The position numbers and the translations under genes were made by a program. The notes beneath the pieces were generated by a model. That model made no database searches, was not told where the DNA came from, and saw nothing but the letters and a program-made list of their open reading frames with translations. Below, piece by piece: positions 13,285 to 21,186 of a DNA stretch of 28,532 nucleotides. The stretch spans positions 1-28,532 of IMG/VR virus record IMGVR_UViG_3300030102_007053. One strand, given 5' to 3'. Position 1 is the stretch's first letter. Each line of letters starts with the position of its first letter. This stretch comes from a virus.

Positions 13285-14691
13285 ATGGATAAATATTTAT
13301 ACAAAACAAAACCATATGAGCATCAACGAGAAGCCTTGATACGTGGGGCTGACAAAAAAGAATATGCTTATTTTATGGAAATGGGTACAGGCAAAACAAA
13401 AGTTACCATAGATAATGTTGCTTACTTATATTTACGAAAAAAAATTAACGTTGTAATTGTTGTCGCTCCAAATTCGGTATATCAAAATTGGAAGACCGAA
13501 ATAGACATTCACTGTCCCTGCGACACAGCCATCTACATTCATAAAGTAGACAAAAAATTTGAAGTAAAAGAAGGTAAACTAAACTTCTTTTTAATAAATG
13601 TAGAAGCATTTTCTCACTCCTCTGGAGTTAAAGCGGTTGAAAATATTATATCTAAATATCATTCTAGTATGTGCATAGTAATTGACGAAGCTACTTCAAT
13701 TAAGAACCGATCAGCCAAACGCACAAAAAACATATGCAAAGTATCACAACCATCACTTTACAAAAGAATTCTAACAGGTTCTCCAATTACAAAATCTCCC
13801 CTAGATTTATACTCGCAGTGTGAATTTTTACGACCAGGCATTTTAGGGTTTAATAATTATTATGTATTTAGAGCCCGATATTCAGTGATGAAACAAATTC
13901 AAGTTGGTGCTAATAAAAATCTAATGATCCCCTTATATTATACTAATTTATCAGAATTAGAGGAGAAAATCAAAGTGTTTTCATACAGAGTTCGTAAAGA
14001 CGAGTGTCTTGATTTACCACCAAAAGTTTATGAAAAAAGAAATGTTAAGCTGAGTCAACAACAAAAAATTGCATATGGTGAGTTGAAAGAAAATTGTAGG
14101 GTAATTATTCAAGATGAAATGGCATCATACAACAATAAATTAACAGAGATAATTAAATTACAACAAGCTTGTAATGGTTTTATAAAAACTGATGAAGGTC
14201 AAATAATAGAATTTCCTTGTGGCAAACTAGATGAGTTGATGAGTATTTTAGATGAGGTGGATGGTAAAGTAATCATTTGGGCTAACTTTGTTTATAACAT
14301 AGAAAAAATAATAAAAACTTTAGAGGATAAGTTTGGTTCAATGTCTGTTGTTTCCATCTATGGCGATGTGCCTGTCGTTGTTAGAAACTCAGCTGTTAAA
14401 AATTTTCAAAAAAATAAACAAGTTAGATTTTTTGTTGGTAATCCAAGCACAGGTGGATATGGGCTTAATTTAACAAAGGCTAAGACAGTGATCTATTTTA
14501 GTAATTCTTTTAATTTAGAAGTTAGACAACAATCTGAAGACAGAGCACACAGAATTGGACAGAAGAAAAGTGTAACATATATAGATCTTATTGCCAAAAA
14601 AACAATTGACGAGTTTGTTTTAAAAAGTTTAAATCAAAAACTTACTTTAAGCGCTCAAACTTTAGGTGAGGAAGTTTTAAAATTTTTGTAA
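13285..14691 (+). CDS. SNF2-type SF2 DNA helicase/translocase
   Basis: 468 residues. Motif I MGTGKTKVT (33-41), Ia VVVAPNSVYQNW, II VIDEATSIKN (Asp134-Glu135), III LTGSPI (163-168), and in the second RecA domain STGGYGLNLTKAKTVIYFS and QQSEDRAHRIGQ (motif VI arginines). The DRAHRIGQ signature is typical of SNF2-family translocases, which move on duplex DNA rather than strand-separating it. Short phage members are found in replication or recombination modules. It is one of only two plus-strand genes here, transcribed from a promoter that competes with the replication operon, and its last 37 bases overlap the Cas4-like nuclease gene tail to tail. There is no Shine-Dalgarno before the ATG. Confidence 0.93.
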   Translation: MDKYLYKTKPYEHQREALIRGADKKEYAYFMEMGTGKTKVTIDNVAYLYLRKKINVVIVVAPNSVYQNWKTEIDIHCPCDTAIYIHKVDKKFEVKEGKLNFFLINVEAFSHSSGVKAVENIISKYHSSMCIVIDEATSIKNRSAKRTKNICKVSQPSLYKRILTGSPITKSPLDLYSQCEFLRPGILGFNNYYVFRARYSVMKQIQVGANKNLMIPLYYTNLSELEEKIKVFSYRVRKDECLDLPPKVYEKRNVKLSQQQKIAYGELKENCRVIIQDEMASYNNKLTEIIKLQQACNGFIKTDEGQIIEFPCGKLDELMSILDEVDGKVIIWANFVYNIEKIIKTLEDKFGSMSVVSIYGDVPVVVRNSAVKNFQKNKQVRFFVGNPSTGGYGLNLTKAKTVIYFSNSFNLEVRQQSEDRAHRIGQKKSVTYIDLIAKKTIDEFVLKSLNQKLTLSAQTLGEEVLKFL

Positions 14692-15386
14692 AATTTTTTA
14701 ACTCTGTCAAACCATTTATCTTCATACTCTGCTAATAACTCTTTGTTCATTTCAAAACCTTGATACAATAAATCTTTTGTACAGACACAAATTAAACCTT
14801 GTTGAATGTCACCAAAGTTTTTTTTGTGCGCTAGTGAGTATGCAGCAATCTGATAGTAGTAATCCTCAATCCATTCCTCTCGTTTAGGTTTGTTTGATTG
14901 TTTGAAATCAACAATTGTTGGTTTACCTTTATAGACACCAACTACATCCGTTGAACCTGCCCATTGATCTTCATAATTTAAATTTACTTCAGTGCCATAT
15001 ACCTGACTAAATTGGTCAAGATTAGAAACAATCGTATGCGCCATCATTCTTGGAAGACTTCCTGCTTTTGACAAATTCAAATAACCAAGACCATTTAAAT
15101 ATTGTTCAAGCACATAGTGCATCTCAGTACCACGTGTTGATGCTTGGATCGTGATTCGTGAAGCTTCCTCATACCCAACTCGTGCTCGCCACTTAGCCAA
15201 AGCTTCTGTTTTTTCTTTGCTTTGTGTACCAGAAAGAATTGTTGTTACACTAGGTACTTTTTTTTCACCAACATTATAAGTGCGACCTGTTTCTTCATCA
15301 TTACGAGAATAATTCTTATAATTATATTTTTTATTAATTACAAAATCTGTAACTTCAAAAGCACTATCTTTTTTTATAAGACGCAT
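14655..15386 (-). CDS. PD-(D/E)XK exonuclease (Cas4/RecB-like)
   Basis: 243 residues. The motifs are in the order expected for the RecB/Cas4 nuclease family: TRGTEMHYVLEQYL with His90, WAGSTDVVG with Asp147, TIVDFKQS with Asp160 and Lys162, and YYYQIAAYSL with Gln179 and Tyr183. It should degrade or resect DNA ends using divalent metal, for recombination, host DNA degradation or genome maturation. There is no cysteine cluster of the Cas4 Fe-S type. The N-terminal 40 residues are basic and Tyr-rich. The 3' end overlaps the SNF2 gene, so the two messages are complementary over 37 bases. A translocase paired with an end-processing nuclease is a sensible functional unit. Confidence 0.9.
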   Translation of the reverse strand: MRLIKKDSAFEVTDFVINKKYNYKNYSRNDEETGRTYNVGEKKVPSVTTILSGTQSKEKTEALAKWRARVGYEEASRITIQASTRGTEMHYVLEQYLNGLGYLNLSKAGSLPRMMAHTIVSNLDQFSQVYGTEVNLNYEDQWAGSTDVVGVYKGKPTIVDFKQSNKPKREEWIEDYYYQIAAYSLAHKKNFGDIQQGLICVCTKDLLYQGFEMNKELLAEYEDKWFDRVKKFYKNFKTSSPKV

Positions 15387-15495
15387 AATATTTTCTGTAT
15401 TCTTTAGGTATGTATACAGGCTTACCCTCTGATTGAGTGTAAATTATATTACCCCTTTCATTTACTAAATAATATTTTTCGTTTAGATATTCCAT
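15364..15495 (-). CDS. 43-residue hypothetical protein
   Basis: A short frame starting MEYLNEKYYLVNERGNIIY and ending EYRKYYASYKKR. The ATG overlaps the stop of the 2OG oxygenase gene as TAATG (15493-15497) and the stop lies 23 bases inside the nuclease gene. It fills the only gap in an otherwise gapless operon. It contains eight or more Tyr residues and many Lys/Arg. I do not recognise it. The two exact junctions are the evidence for coding. Confidence 0.5.
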   Translation of the reverse strand: MEYLNEKYYLVNERGNIIYTQSEGKPVYIPKEYRKYYASYKKR

Positions 15496-16049
15496 TATTT
15501 TAACCAGGTTATGATGCTATAACGTGTACCCTTTATTATTGGCATAATACCATGCGGATATAAAAAATTACTTGGAAAAATTATAACATCACCCCTTTTT
15601 AATTCATAGATCTTAGTTATATCTTTGTGGTCTTGACTTGTAAAATATAGTTCTCCACCAATATAATTATCGTTCAAATTAATAATTATAGAAAGTGTTC
15701 TAGGGGTTTTAATTGAATCGTCAATATGTGTTTTGAAAAAAAAACCATCATTATACTTCAACATTTCAACATCCAAAATTTTTAAATTATTAATTGACTT
15801 ATACTCTGCAAGATAGAATTTAAGAATTTCACTAGTCCTTGAAAATATCCATGCTTTATATAATGTGTCCTGTTTGTTATTTGAAAAGGGGTAGGTAAAA
15901 ACTTTTCTTGATTTATTATCTTTTTTTTCTACTGTTTTACCTTTATTAACACACACCAAATCTGCATATTTTACCAAATTATCACACCATCTTTTATCAA
16001 AAACTTTTTGGTGATAGTGAATTGCATCATTTAGATTTTTTATCAACAT
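15495..16049 (-). CDS. Prolyl-4-hydroxylase-like 2OG-Fe(II) oxygenase
   Basis: 184 residues from MLIKNLNDAIHYHQ. A longer frame begins at 16103, but that adds a hydrophobic leader read through the upstream gene and is less likely. YNDGFFFKTHIDDS gives the HxD ligands (His108, Asp110); LSIIINLNDNYIGGELYF is the typical following strand pair; GDVIIFPSNFLYPHGIMPI supplies the distal His166, and GTRYSIITW the 2-oxoglutarate Arg176. All four key residues are present, so activity is likely. P4H-type phage enzymes may hydroxylate proteins; substrate unknown. It is the third 2OG enzyme in the window and the only one in the late block. Confidence 0.88.
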   Translation of the reverse strand: MLIKNLNDAIHYHQKVFDKRWCDNLVKYADLVCVNKGKTVEKKDNKSRKVFTYPFSNNKQDTLYKAWIFSRTSEILKFYLAEYKSINNLKILDVEMLKYNDGFFFKTHIDDSIKTPRTLSIIINLNDNYIGGELYFTSQDHKDITKIYELKRGDVIIFPSNFLYPHGIMPIIKGTRYSIITWLK

Positions 16050-16704
16050 AAAGATTATTAAAAGTAGTTTCCCAATCCATATAGCTGTCGTGACCCTCTG
16101 CACTATGTGTCCATTGACTAGGTATAAAATCAGGGGCTCCTTTTCCTGTCACCCACATAGCTGGGGAGGTAACTCTTACTCTGTTATTTGGTAAAGCTAC
16201 AATACAACCTTTCCAAGGACCACTTGTTAATTCAATTATATGCGATTGTTTGTGTTGAGCTGGGTCATCTGCTATTTCTGAACCTGTGTAATCAACAGTA
16301 AAGTAATATTTACCCGTGTAAAACTCTCCATCTATTTTACATTGCCAAGGACTACTTGATGTTCTATCAAATTTAATAACCTCAAAGTTTCTTGCAGAAC
16401 AATCCCATGGTTGTGCCAAATGAGTCTGTATTGGAGGAGGCATTACATCTAAAGGCTCATCTGCCACAAGAGCAGTTATAGGCATTCTTGCCCACATAGC
16501 GCCACCATGAGGTTTTTCAAGTCTATTCTCTTCGTCTTCACACCCTGTAAATATAACTTGAAAACTCAAACATCTATCAGGAATACTAGTGACTGCACAA
16601 GCTAGTGCATGTATATATTCTCCCTGATATTTTCTGTGATTATGAGTGAATTCTTTGCGAACCCATACTTTGAAATAGGGTATGTTACTTATTAAATAAG
16701 CCAT
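16027..16704 (-). CDS. Conserved marine-phage protein of unknown function
   Basis: 225 residues with a distinctive sequence: HRKYQGEYIHALACAVTSI, RCLSFQVIFTGCE, KPHGGAMWARMPITALV, QPWDCSARNFEV and a Trp-rich C-terminus. I recall similar 'HGGAMWARMPI...QPWDC' proteins in marine cyanophage and SAR11-type phage genomes, annotated without function; this was not checked here. It is soluble, with several Cys and Trp residues, and looks like a single compact domain. It sits at the end of the virion gene run, between the KGYAKGG protein and the 2OG oxygenase, so either a minor virion protein or an accessory enzyme would fit. AGGG lies 4 bases before the ATG. Confidence 0.8.
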   Translation of the reverse strand: MAYLISNIPYFKVWVRKEFTHNHRKYQGEYIHALACAVTSIPDRCLSFQVIFTGCEDEENRLEKPHGGAMWARMPITALVADEPLDVMPPPIQTHLAQPWDCSARNFEVIKFDRTSSSPWQCKIDGEFYTGKYYFTVDYTGSEIADDPAQHKQSHIIELTSGPWKGCIVALPNNRVRVTSPAMWVTGKGAPDFIPSQWTHSAEGHDSYMDWETTFNNLYVDKKSK

Positions 16705-16743
16705 ACCCTATCATATATATTAAATACCACATAGCAAGCAAAA

Positions 16744-16959
16744 TTATGCTTTGCTTACTTTCATTCCCAAACTTTTAGCAGCTTTTCTTAATTGAGCAAC
16801 AGTCATTTTTTTTACTTTTGCTGTTCCTACTTTAACAGGTGTTTTTTTAATTTTCATATTTTTTGTTCCACCTTTGGCATAGCCTTTGGCCATCATTCTG
16901 CCGCCTCTAGCTTTCATCATTTTAGATCCGCCCTTGGCATATCCTTTTGATTTCATCAT
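16744..16959 (-). CDS. Small basic repeat protein with SAP-like C-terminus
   Basis: 71 residues, extremely basic. KGYAKGG occurs twice (residues 5-11 and 25-31), separated by a Met/Arg/Gly-rich stretch (SKMMKARGGRMM). The C-terminus KKMTVAQLRKAAKSLGMKVSK resembles a SAP motif (helix, L-R-x-A...GxxxSK), a DNA-binding helix-extended-loop-helix. A DNA-condensing or packaging-associated role is plausible but inferred. Ribosome site AAGGAG. The gene follows a promoter and a 14-bp palindrome (16981-17026) and so may be regulated separately from the structural genes upstream. Confidence 0.75.
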   Translation of the reverse strand: MMKSKGYAKGGSKMMKARGGRMMAKGYAKGGTKNMKIKKTPVKVGTAKVKKMTVAQLRKAAKSLGMKVSKA

Positions 16960-16980
16960 AGTATTTTCTCCTTATAAGGT

Positions 16981-16994
16981 TTAAGTTAACTTAA
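16981..16994. promoter_or_regulatory. 14-bp perfect palindrome (operator candidate)
   Basis: TTAAGTTAACTTAA reads the same on both strands. It lies 3 bases downstream of a candidate -10 (17003-16998) on the minus strand, at the expected transcription start, and upstream of the ribosome site of the KGYAKGG gene. The half-site TAAGTT/AACTTA recurs in the palindrome at 25842-25855, also just behind a promoter. Confidence 0.6.
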
Positions 16995-16997
16995 TGT

Positions 16998-17026
16998 ATT
17001 TTAGGGTATTTTTGCTAAGTAGTAAA
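16998..17026 (-). promoter_or_regulatory. Sigma-70-like promoter for the KGYAKGG gene
   Basis: Minus strand TTTACT (17026-17021), spacer of exactly 17 bases, TAAAAT (17003-16998). It lies in the largest gene-free interval of the late block (16960-17082), which otherwise holds only the palindrome and AT-rich sequence, with no hairpin terminator that I can see. It would transcribe 16744-16959 and genes further left. Confidence 0.5.
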
Positions 17027-17082
17027 CCATTAAAGACATTAAATCTTTGCACTGGTGGCTCTTAAATTAGCTCGCTTTTTGC

Positions 17083-17526
17083 CTAATTATTAAGCATTCT
17101 ATAGTTTAAATAAAATATTACAATTATGATAAGTATGCCTACAACAATGGCACCATAACTTAAAAGTTTAATTGTTTCTGCTCTTTCTCTAGCTTCTTTC
17201 TCTTTTTTTCTACGTCTTTCTTTTCTAATTTTTGCTCGTATTGCAACAAACTCATTCCACATATTAATATTACCATAAAGCATAAACACTTCACGTAGTT
17301 GCTCTTCCATTTGATGGACTTTTTGCAAAGAAAAAAAAGTATCAAGTGCCTCTTCGTTTGAAGATGTAAACCAACTGCTTTTTTTCTTCTTATGCTCCTC
17401 TTCCACTTTAGACATACCACCAACGAATGTAATTATTTGATGGCTTAAATCTGTCAATTGTTTACCTACCTCTACACCAGATTTAATTGCAGTAAAGGCC
17501 GAAGTACATAAAGTTATTGGATCCAT
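17083..17526 (-). CDS. Membrane-anchored coiled-coil protein (lysis or virion accessory)
   Basis: 147 residues from MDPITLCTSAFTAIKSGVEV; the ATG at 17526 has AGGA upstream and overlaps the preceding gene by 13 bases. The frame is open to 17580, but that start would lie deeper in the neighbour. Residues about 1-35 are Ala/Gly/Val-rich and may associate with membrane. The middle is a charged helix (EEEHKKKK, then KVHQMEEQLREVFMLYGN), followed by a very basic run (RKERRRKKEKEARER), and the C-terminus is a clear membrane span (SYGAIVVGILIIIVIFYL). Paired with the XhlA-like protein next to it, a role in lysis is plausible; a minor virion protein is the alternative. Confidence 0.7.
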   Translation of the reverse strand: MDPITLCTSAFTAIKSGVEVGKQLTDLSHQIITFVGGMSKVEEEHKKKKSSWFTSSNEEALDTFFSLQKVHQMEEQLREVFMLYGNINMWNEFVAIRAKIRKERRRKKEKEARERAETIKLLSYGAIVVGILIIIVIFYLNYRMLNN

Positions 17527-17735
17527 GCGATAAGTCCTATTATTGTTATAATAATGGTAAGCATACCACTCATTAACCAAAACAACAACTTGTCTACTTT
17601 CGCACCTAATTTATCTATATCTTCGTGAATGTGAGCGAGGTGATTCTCCTTAATAGTCGTAACTTCTCTTTTCACACCTTCAATGTGTCCATAAAGAGAT
17701 ATTATATGTTCTTTCGTGGTTCGTGGTTCAGGCAT
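17514..17735 (-). CDS. Holin-like small membrane protein (XhlA-type layout)
   Basis: 73 residues. The N-terminal two thirds form a charged amphipathic helix (EHIISLYGHIEGVKREVTTI, then HIHEDIDKLGAKVDKLLF) ending in one membrane span (WLMSGMLTIIITIIGLIAW). This is the architecture of haemolysin XhlA-type phage proteins, which act with holins in host lysis. With a single span it may be a class III holin or a holin partner. It overlaps the 1152-residue gene by 8 bases upstream and the other membrane protein downstream. No endolysin is recognised in the window, so the lysis assignment is tentative. Confidence 0.6.
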   Translation of the reverse strand: MPEPRTTKEHIISLYGHIEGVKREVTTIKENHLAHIHEDIDKLGAKVDKLLFWLMSGMLTIIITIIGLIAWIQ

Positions 17736-20700
17736 TTTGTTTTCCTTGGGCTATCATTTGTCCAGATGGATCATTAGGGAATAATCCAGCATATTGTTGA
17801 GCTCTGTTAGGTTGCATAGCAGCTATTCCTTGTTGAGCTGGTGGAGGTGTTGGAGCTTCTGGTCGTGATGCGGGTTGCATAGCTGGTGCTTGCATAGCGA
17901 ACATATTCACAGTTGGTGAAATCACTTGACTTTGTGGTTGTATGTCTTCTTCTTGTGGTACTGGAAAAGTTTCCTGTATTACATCAAACTCCTCTCCTTC
18001 AGGAATAGTTTCATAATCTAACTTAAAAGGCACACCTAATGAAAGACCCATAGCATTTCTAAATGCTTTTGAACGTATTGGTTTGTCTGCCGCTTTAAGA
18101 TATGCATCTAATAATTTTGGTTGTGTTAAAATATCAGCCATAGCTTCGTCCATCGCAATTCCAAGATATTTTAAAGCACCTGTAAACATTTTACCTTCTC
18201 TACTTAAAGGTCTAAATAATAAACCTCTTGCCATATCAACAGCATATTGAGGTATATTAGCTGCCTCTTGTAAACCCTCCGTCCCCCTTACTACACGAGA
18301 ACGAGTCATTAAGTCAGTTGCTTGTTCAACCTTTTTTAAATTTTTAATATACTGTTTACCTGCATCATCATTAAAAATTGCACGTAGGGTTTGACCATAG
18401 CCTTCATCAGAGGTGTCTAAAAATTTTTTAAGGTTTTTAAAAGATTGTGGTGTAATGTTACCCCTATCATCTAATATTTCTCTATAAATTCTTGCATGTA
18501 CTTTTTCTTTAATTTGTTGAACAGCCTCTGGCTCATTTTTTAGAATATTCATAATACTACGAGCTTGATTTGGATTATTTTTATCAAACAAATAATCATA
18601 CACTTGACTTGGCCTTGCAGATGCAAGTTGCCCTTTTGTTGATTTTTCAATGTTTTTCAAAACTCTTTCTGCTTTCTCTTTTGTTGTTTTGTTTACTTTA
18701 GTAAGATCTCCTAATGCATTTATTCTTGCGAAGTCTCTGTCACCAAAAAACTTTTTAACAGCATAGCCATAACCGTCTTCTGAATCCATAAACGCTTTAT
18801 GTTTGTTTGGATTAGGAACACCAGTTTCTGGATCAATGACCTCTCTTCTATATTTACTTTCTACTGCATCACGCATCGTAGATATTGCGTCAGGTCTAGA
18901 TTTTAAAACATCATAAGTAAGATCAACATTTGTTCTATCCATATTTTGTGACCCTTTTTTAAAAACTTGTTTAAAAACATCTTCGTCACCTATTTTTACG
19001 GAGCCGTCACCAATTTTTACAACATCACTTAAAGTGCCCGCAAATTTATTTCTAAATGTTTCGTATTTTTTTGATAGTTTTATATAATCTTGCAACCAAG
19101 GATCATCAGCTCCAAGTTGATCACTAAATTCTTGTCTGTAAGCTTTTTCTAATTTTTCAGGATATCCTGGTACTCCAAAATAATCACCATCTTTTCTCAT
19201 CAAAGATGTAATTGTTTGTTTAATGTCCTCTAAACGTCTTTCACCTGCTTCAAGTTTAATTTTTTTTCCTTCGGCATCTACAACTTTTAATTTTCTTAAA
19301 GGATTTTTAACAAGCTCATCTATTTGTGTTTTTGGAATATCATTAGCCTCAAGTAAATTTTTTAAACGTTGATATTCTTTTACTACTGGACCTTTTTTTG
19401 CAAGTTTTATTGTTCTATTACCTCCAAGATTAAACAAAGTCGCATACTCATTTGCAAAATCTTTGCTTTGAGTTTTATAAATATCTTTTATTATTCCACT
19501 TATTTCAACTCCTTTTGCTTTAGTATCACCAGATGCCAAATTTACCGTTTGATTTGTAAGGTTTCTTTCAGCATTTTGCATAGCATCAATTGCTACTTTT
19601 CTTCTAGGCTCAAGTCTTTTTTGAATAACTTTCTGAATCATTCTACCTATATTTTCTTTATGTTGTGGGTTGGCACCAATAAAATCATCAATACCTAAAT
19701 TTTTTGCATTCAGTTCAACATATGCTTTTAAAGCATCTGCTCTTTCTTTATTAAATGTGTCAAACCTACCTTGCAAGCCATACTTATCATTATCCTCATA
19801 ACGTTTTTGTTTTCTAAGCATTTTAGGATTGTTCATAATTTCACCTAAAGAAAAATGAAGTTTTTCTTTTATATTGGCTAAACCAAGTGTTTCATTCATT
19901 TCATCTAATAGTTGCTTTGTTTGCGCAGCATTCAGTTTGTTATTTTTAATATCTTTTACTATATCTGGATCAATTTTGTGACCTTTGACCACACCCTTAA
20001 TTAGGTTAAATGTTTTTTCCATAGTTAAACCACCCGCAGTAACGGCTGCATTTAAAGAGTCAAATTTACCTTTTTTTTTCAACACATCAACAAAACCATC
20101 ATATCCTTTGTTTACACCATAAAGTTCATTACCAAGGTAAATACGAGCAGCATCGCCAAATGCAGAACCATAGCCTGAACCAATTCCCGCACCAACCATT
20201 GATGAAAAACCTGGACCAAAAAGACTTGCTCCAAAAGAACCTAAAGCACCTGTCGTTGCACCTGGCAAACCTCCCTCTAAAGCACCAATTGTTGTGCCAG
20301 AAGCTATCGCAGAAGCAGGAGTAGAACCTAAAATTAAACCCATAGTTGCACCAATTGCATCAGGAACCATAACTAAAGCATCTCCACCCATACCCGCAAT
20401 ATCTTCCAAACCCGTGCTTGGAGGATTTAACAATTGTTTTTTACCAGTTTCTGGATTTATAAAAACATACTCCCCAGTATTTTCTTCGTAGAAAGGTTTT
20501 ACTTCTTGACCAAACCTAGCTGATAAAACATTACTTGCCGCTTGTAATTTATCAGTATCTAAATCTCCTAATGATTTTGCAAAAGCAACTTCAGCAGCCC
20601 CCTCATAAGCATCAGCACTTATATCATTTCTAGTTGCTATCTCTTTAGTAGAATAATCAGGGTTAATATCAATTGGATCATCTAAAAACTCTGTTGGAGA

Positions 20701-21186
20701 AAAAGCCACATTATCCCTTTCAACTGACTTAGATGCAAAATTATCAAAGAAATCTCTATATTTTATATTTGATACTCTAGGAATTGAAATTTGATCTCCT
20801 TGGGGAGTTAAGGCTTTAAACGGTACATTTATTGTATTATATGCGTGTTTAGCTATTTCAAGATCATCCATAGTTTGTAAGTTTGGATCAAACTTTGAAA
20901 ATGCCTCAACATAATTTTTTTGACTTGCAAGTGGGCCATTTGGATTAAACTCTTTGTAGAATTCAAAGTAATCTGTGTTTGGATTGTCCTGTAACTCAAG
21001 TTGATACAAATAATTTGTTACGTCATGTCTATTTTGATTAGCTAGATCAGGATCAAGTTCCATCGCTTGGTCGGTGTTTTTGTAGACATTATATCTGTTA
21101 AATTTTCTTTTTATATTTGATACAGTTTCAGACAAGGGGTTAAGTTCTCCTAACTTTTCTAAATTTTCCTTAGTTGCTTTTGTCAT
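17728..21186 (-). CDS. Large internal virion / DNA-ejection protein
   Basis: 1152 residues, the largest gene here. Polar N-terminal 250 residues, then a long Gly/Ala-rich hydrophobic section at roughly 260-350 (DAIGATMGLILGSTPASAIA, GFSSMVGAGIGSGYGSAFGD) able to insert in or cross membranes, then about 700 residues of charged helical sequence, and a Pro/Gln-rich tail (SRPEAPTPPPAQQ). This composition and length resemble the ejection proteins of T7-like phages (gp15/gp16 class), which leave the head and form a conduit through the envelope. I see no lytic transglycosylase motif. It couples to the 595-residue protein gene by TAATG. Role inferred from layout and neighbours. Confidence 0.7.
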   Translation of the reverse strand: MTKATKENLEKLGELNPLSETVSNIKRKFNRYNVYKNTDQAMELDPDLANQNRHDVTNYLYQLELQDNPNTDYFEFYKEFNPNGPLASQKNYVEAFSKFDPNLQTMDDLEIAKHAYNTINVPFKALTPQGDQISIPRVSNIKYRDFFDNFASKSVERDNVAFSPTEFLDDPIDINPDYSTKEIATRNDISADAYEGAAEVAFAKSLGDLDTDKLQAASNVLSARFGQEVKPFYEENTGEYVFINPETGKKQLLNPPSTGLEDIAGMGGDALVMVPDAIGATMGLILGSTPASAIASGTTIGALEGGLPGATTGALGSFGASLFGPGFSSMVGAGIGSGYGSAFGDAARIYLGNELYGVNKGYDGFVDVLKKKGKFDSLNAAVTAGGLTMEKTFNLIKGVVKGHKIDPDIVKDIKNNKLNAAQTKQLLDEMNETLGLANIKEKLHFSLGEIMNNPKMLRKQKRYEDNDKYGLQGRFDTFNKERADALKAYVELNAKNLGIDDFIGANPQHKENIGRMIQKVIQKRLEPRRKVAIDAMQNAERNLTNQTVNLASGDTKAKGVEISGIIKDIYKTQSKDFANEYATLFNLGGNRTIKLAKKGPVVKEYQRLKNLLEANDIPKTQIDELVKNPLRKLKVVDAEGKKIKLEAGERRLEDIKQTITSLMRKDGDYFGVPGYPEKLEKAYRQEFSDQLGADDPWLQDYIKLSKKYETFRNKFAGTLSDVVKIGDGSVKIGDEDVFKQVFKKGSQNMDRTNVDLTYDVLKSRPDAISTMRDAVESKYRREVIDPETGVPNPNKHKAFMDSEDGYGYAVKKFFGDRDFARINALGDLTKVNKTTKEKAERVLKNIEKSTKGQLASARPSQVYDYLFDKNNPNQARSIMNILKNEPEAVQQIKEKVHARIYREILDDRGNITPQSFKNLKKFLDTSDEGYGQTLRAIFNDDAGKQYIKNLKKVEQATDLMTRSRVVRGTEGLQEAANIPQYAVDMARGLLFRPLSREGKMFTGALKYLGIAMDEAMADILTQPKLLDAYLKAADKPIRSKAFRNAMGLSLGVPFKLDYETIPEGEEFDVIQETFPVPQEEDIQPQSQVISPTVNMFAMQAPAMQPASRPEAPTPPPAQQGIAAMQPNRAQQYAGLFPNDPSGQMIAQGKQNA

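Noticed and set aside
14670-14705. AT-rich inverted repeat at the helicase/nuclease 3' junction as a bidirectional terminator
   Set aside because: The repeats TAAAATTTTT are mainly direct and wholly A/T, with no GC stem; a stable terminator hairpin is not supported.
17045-17085. Possible tRNA or hairpin around GGTGGCTCTTAAATTAGCTCGC
   Set aside because: No cloverleaf or T-loop can be drawn; the repeated GCTC units are direct, not inverted.
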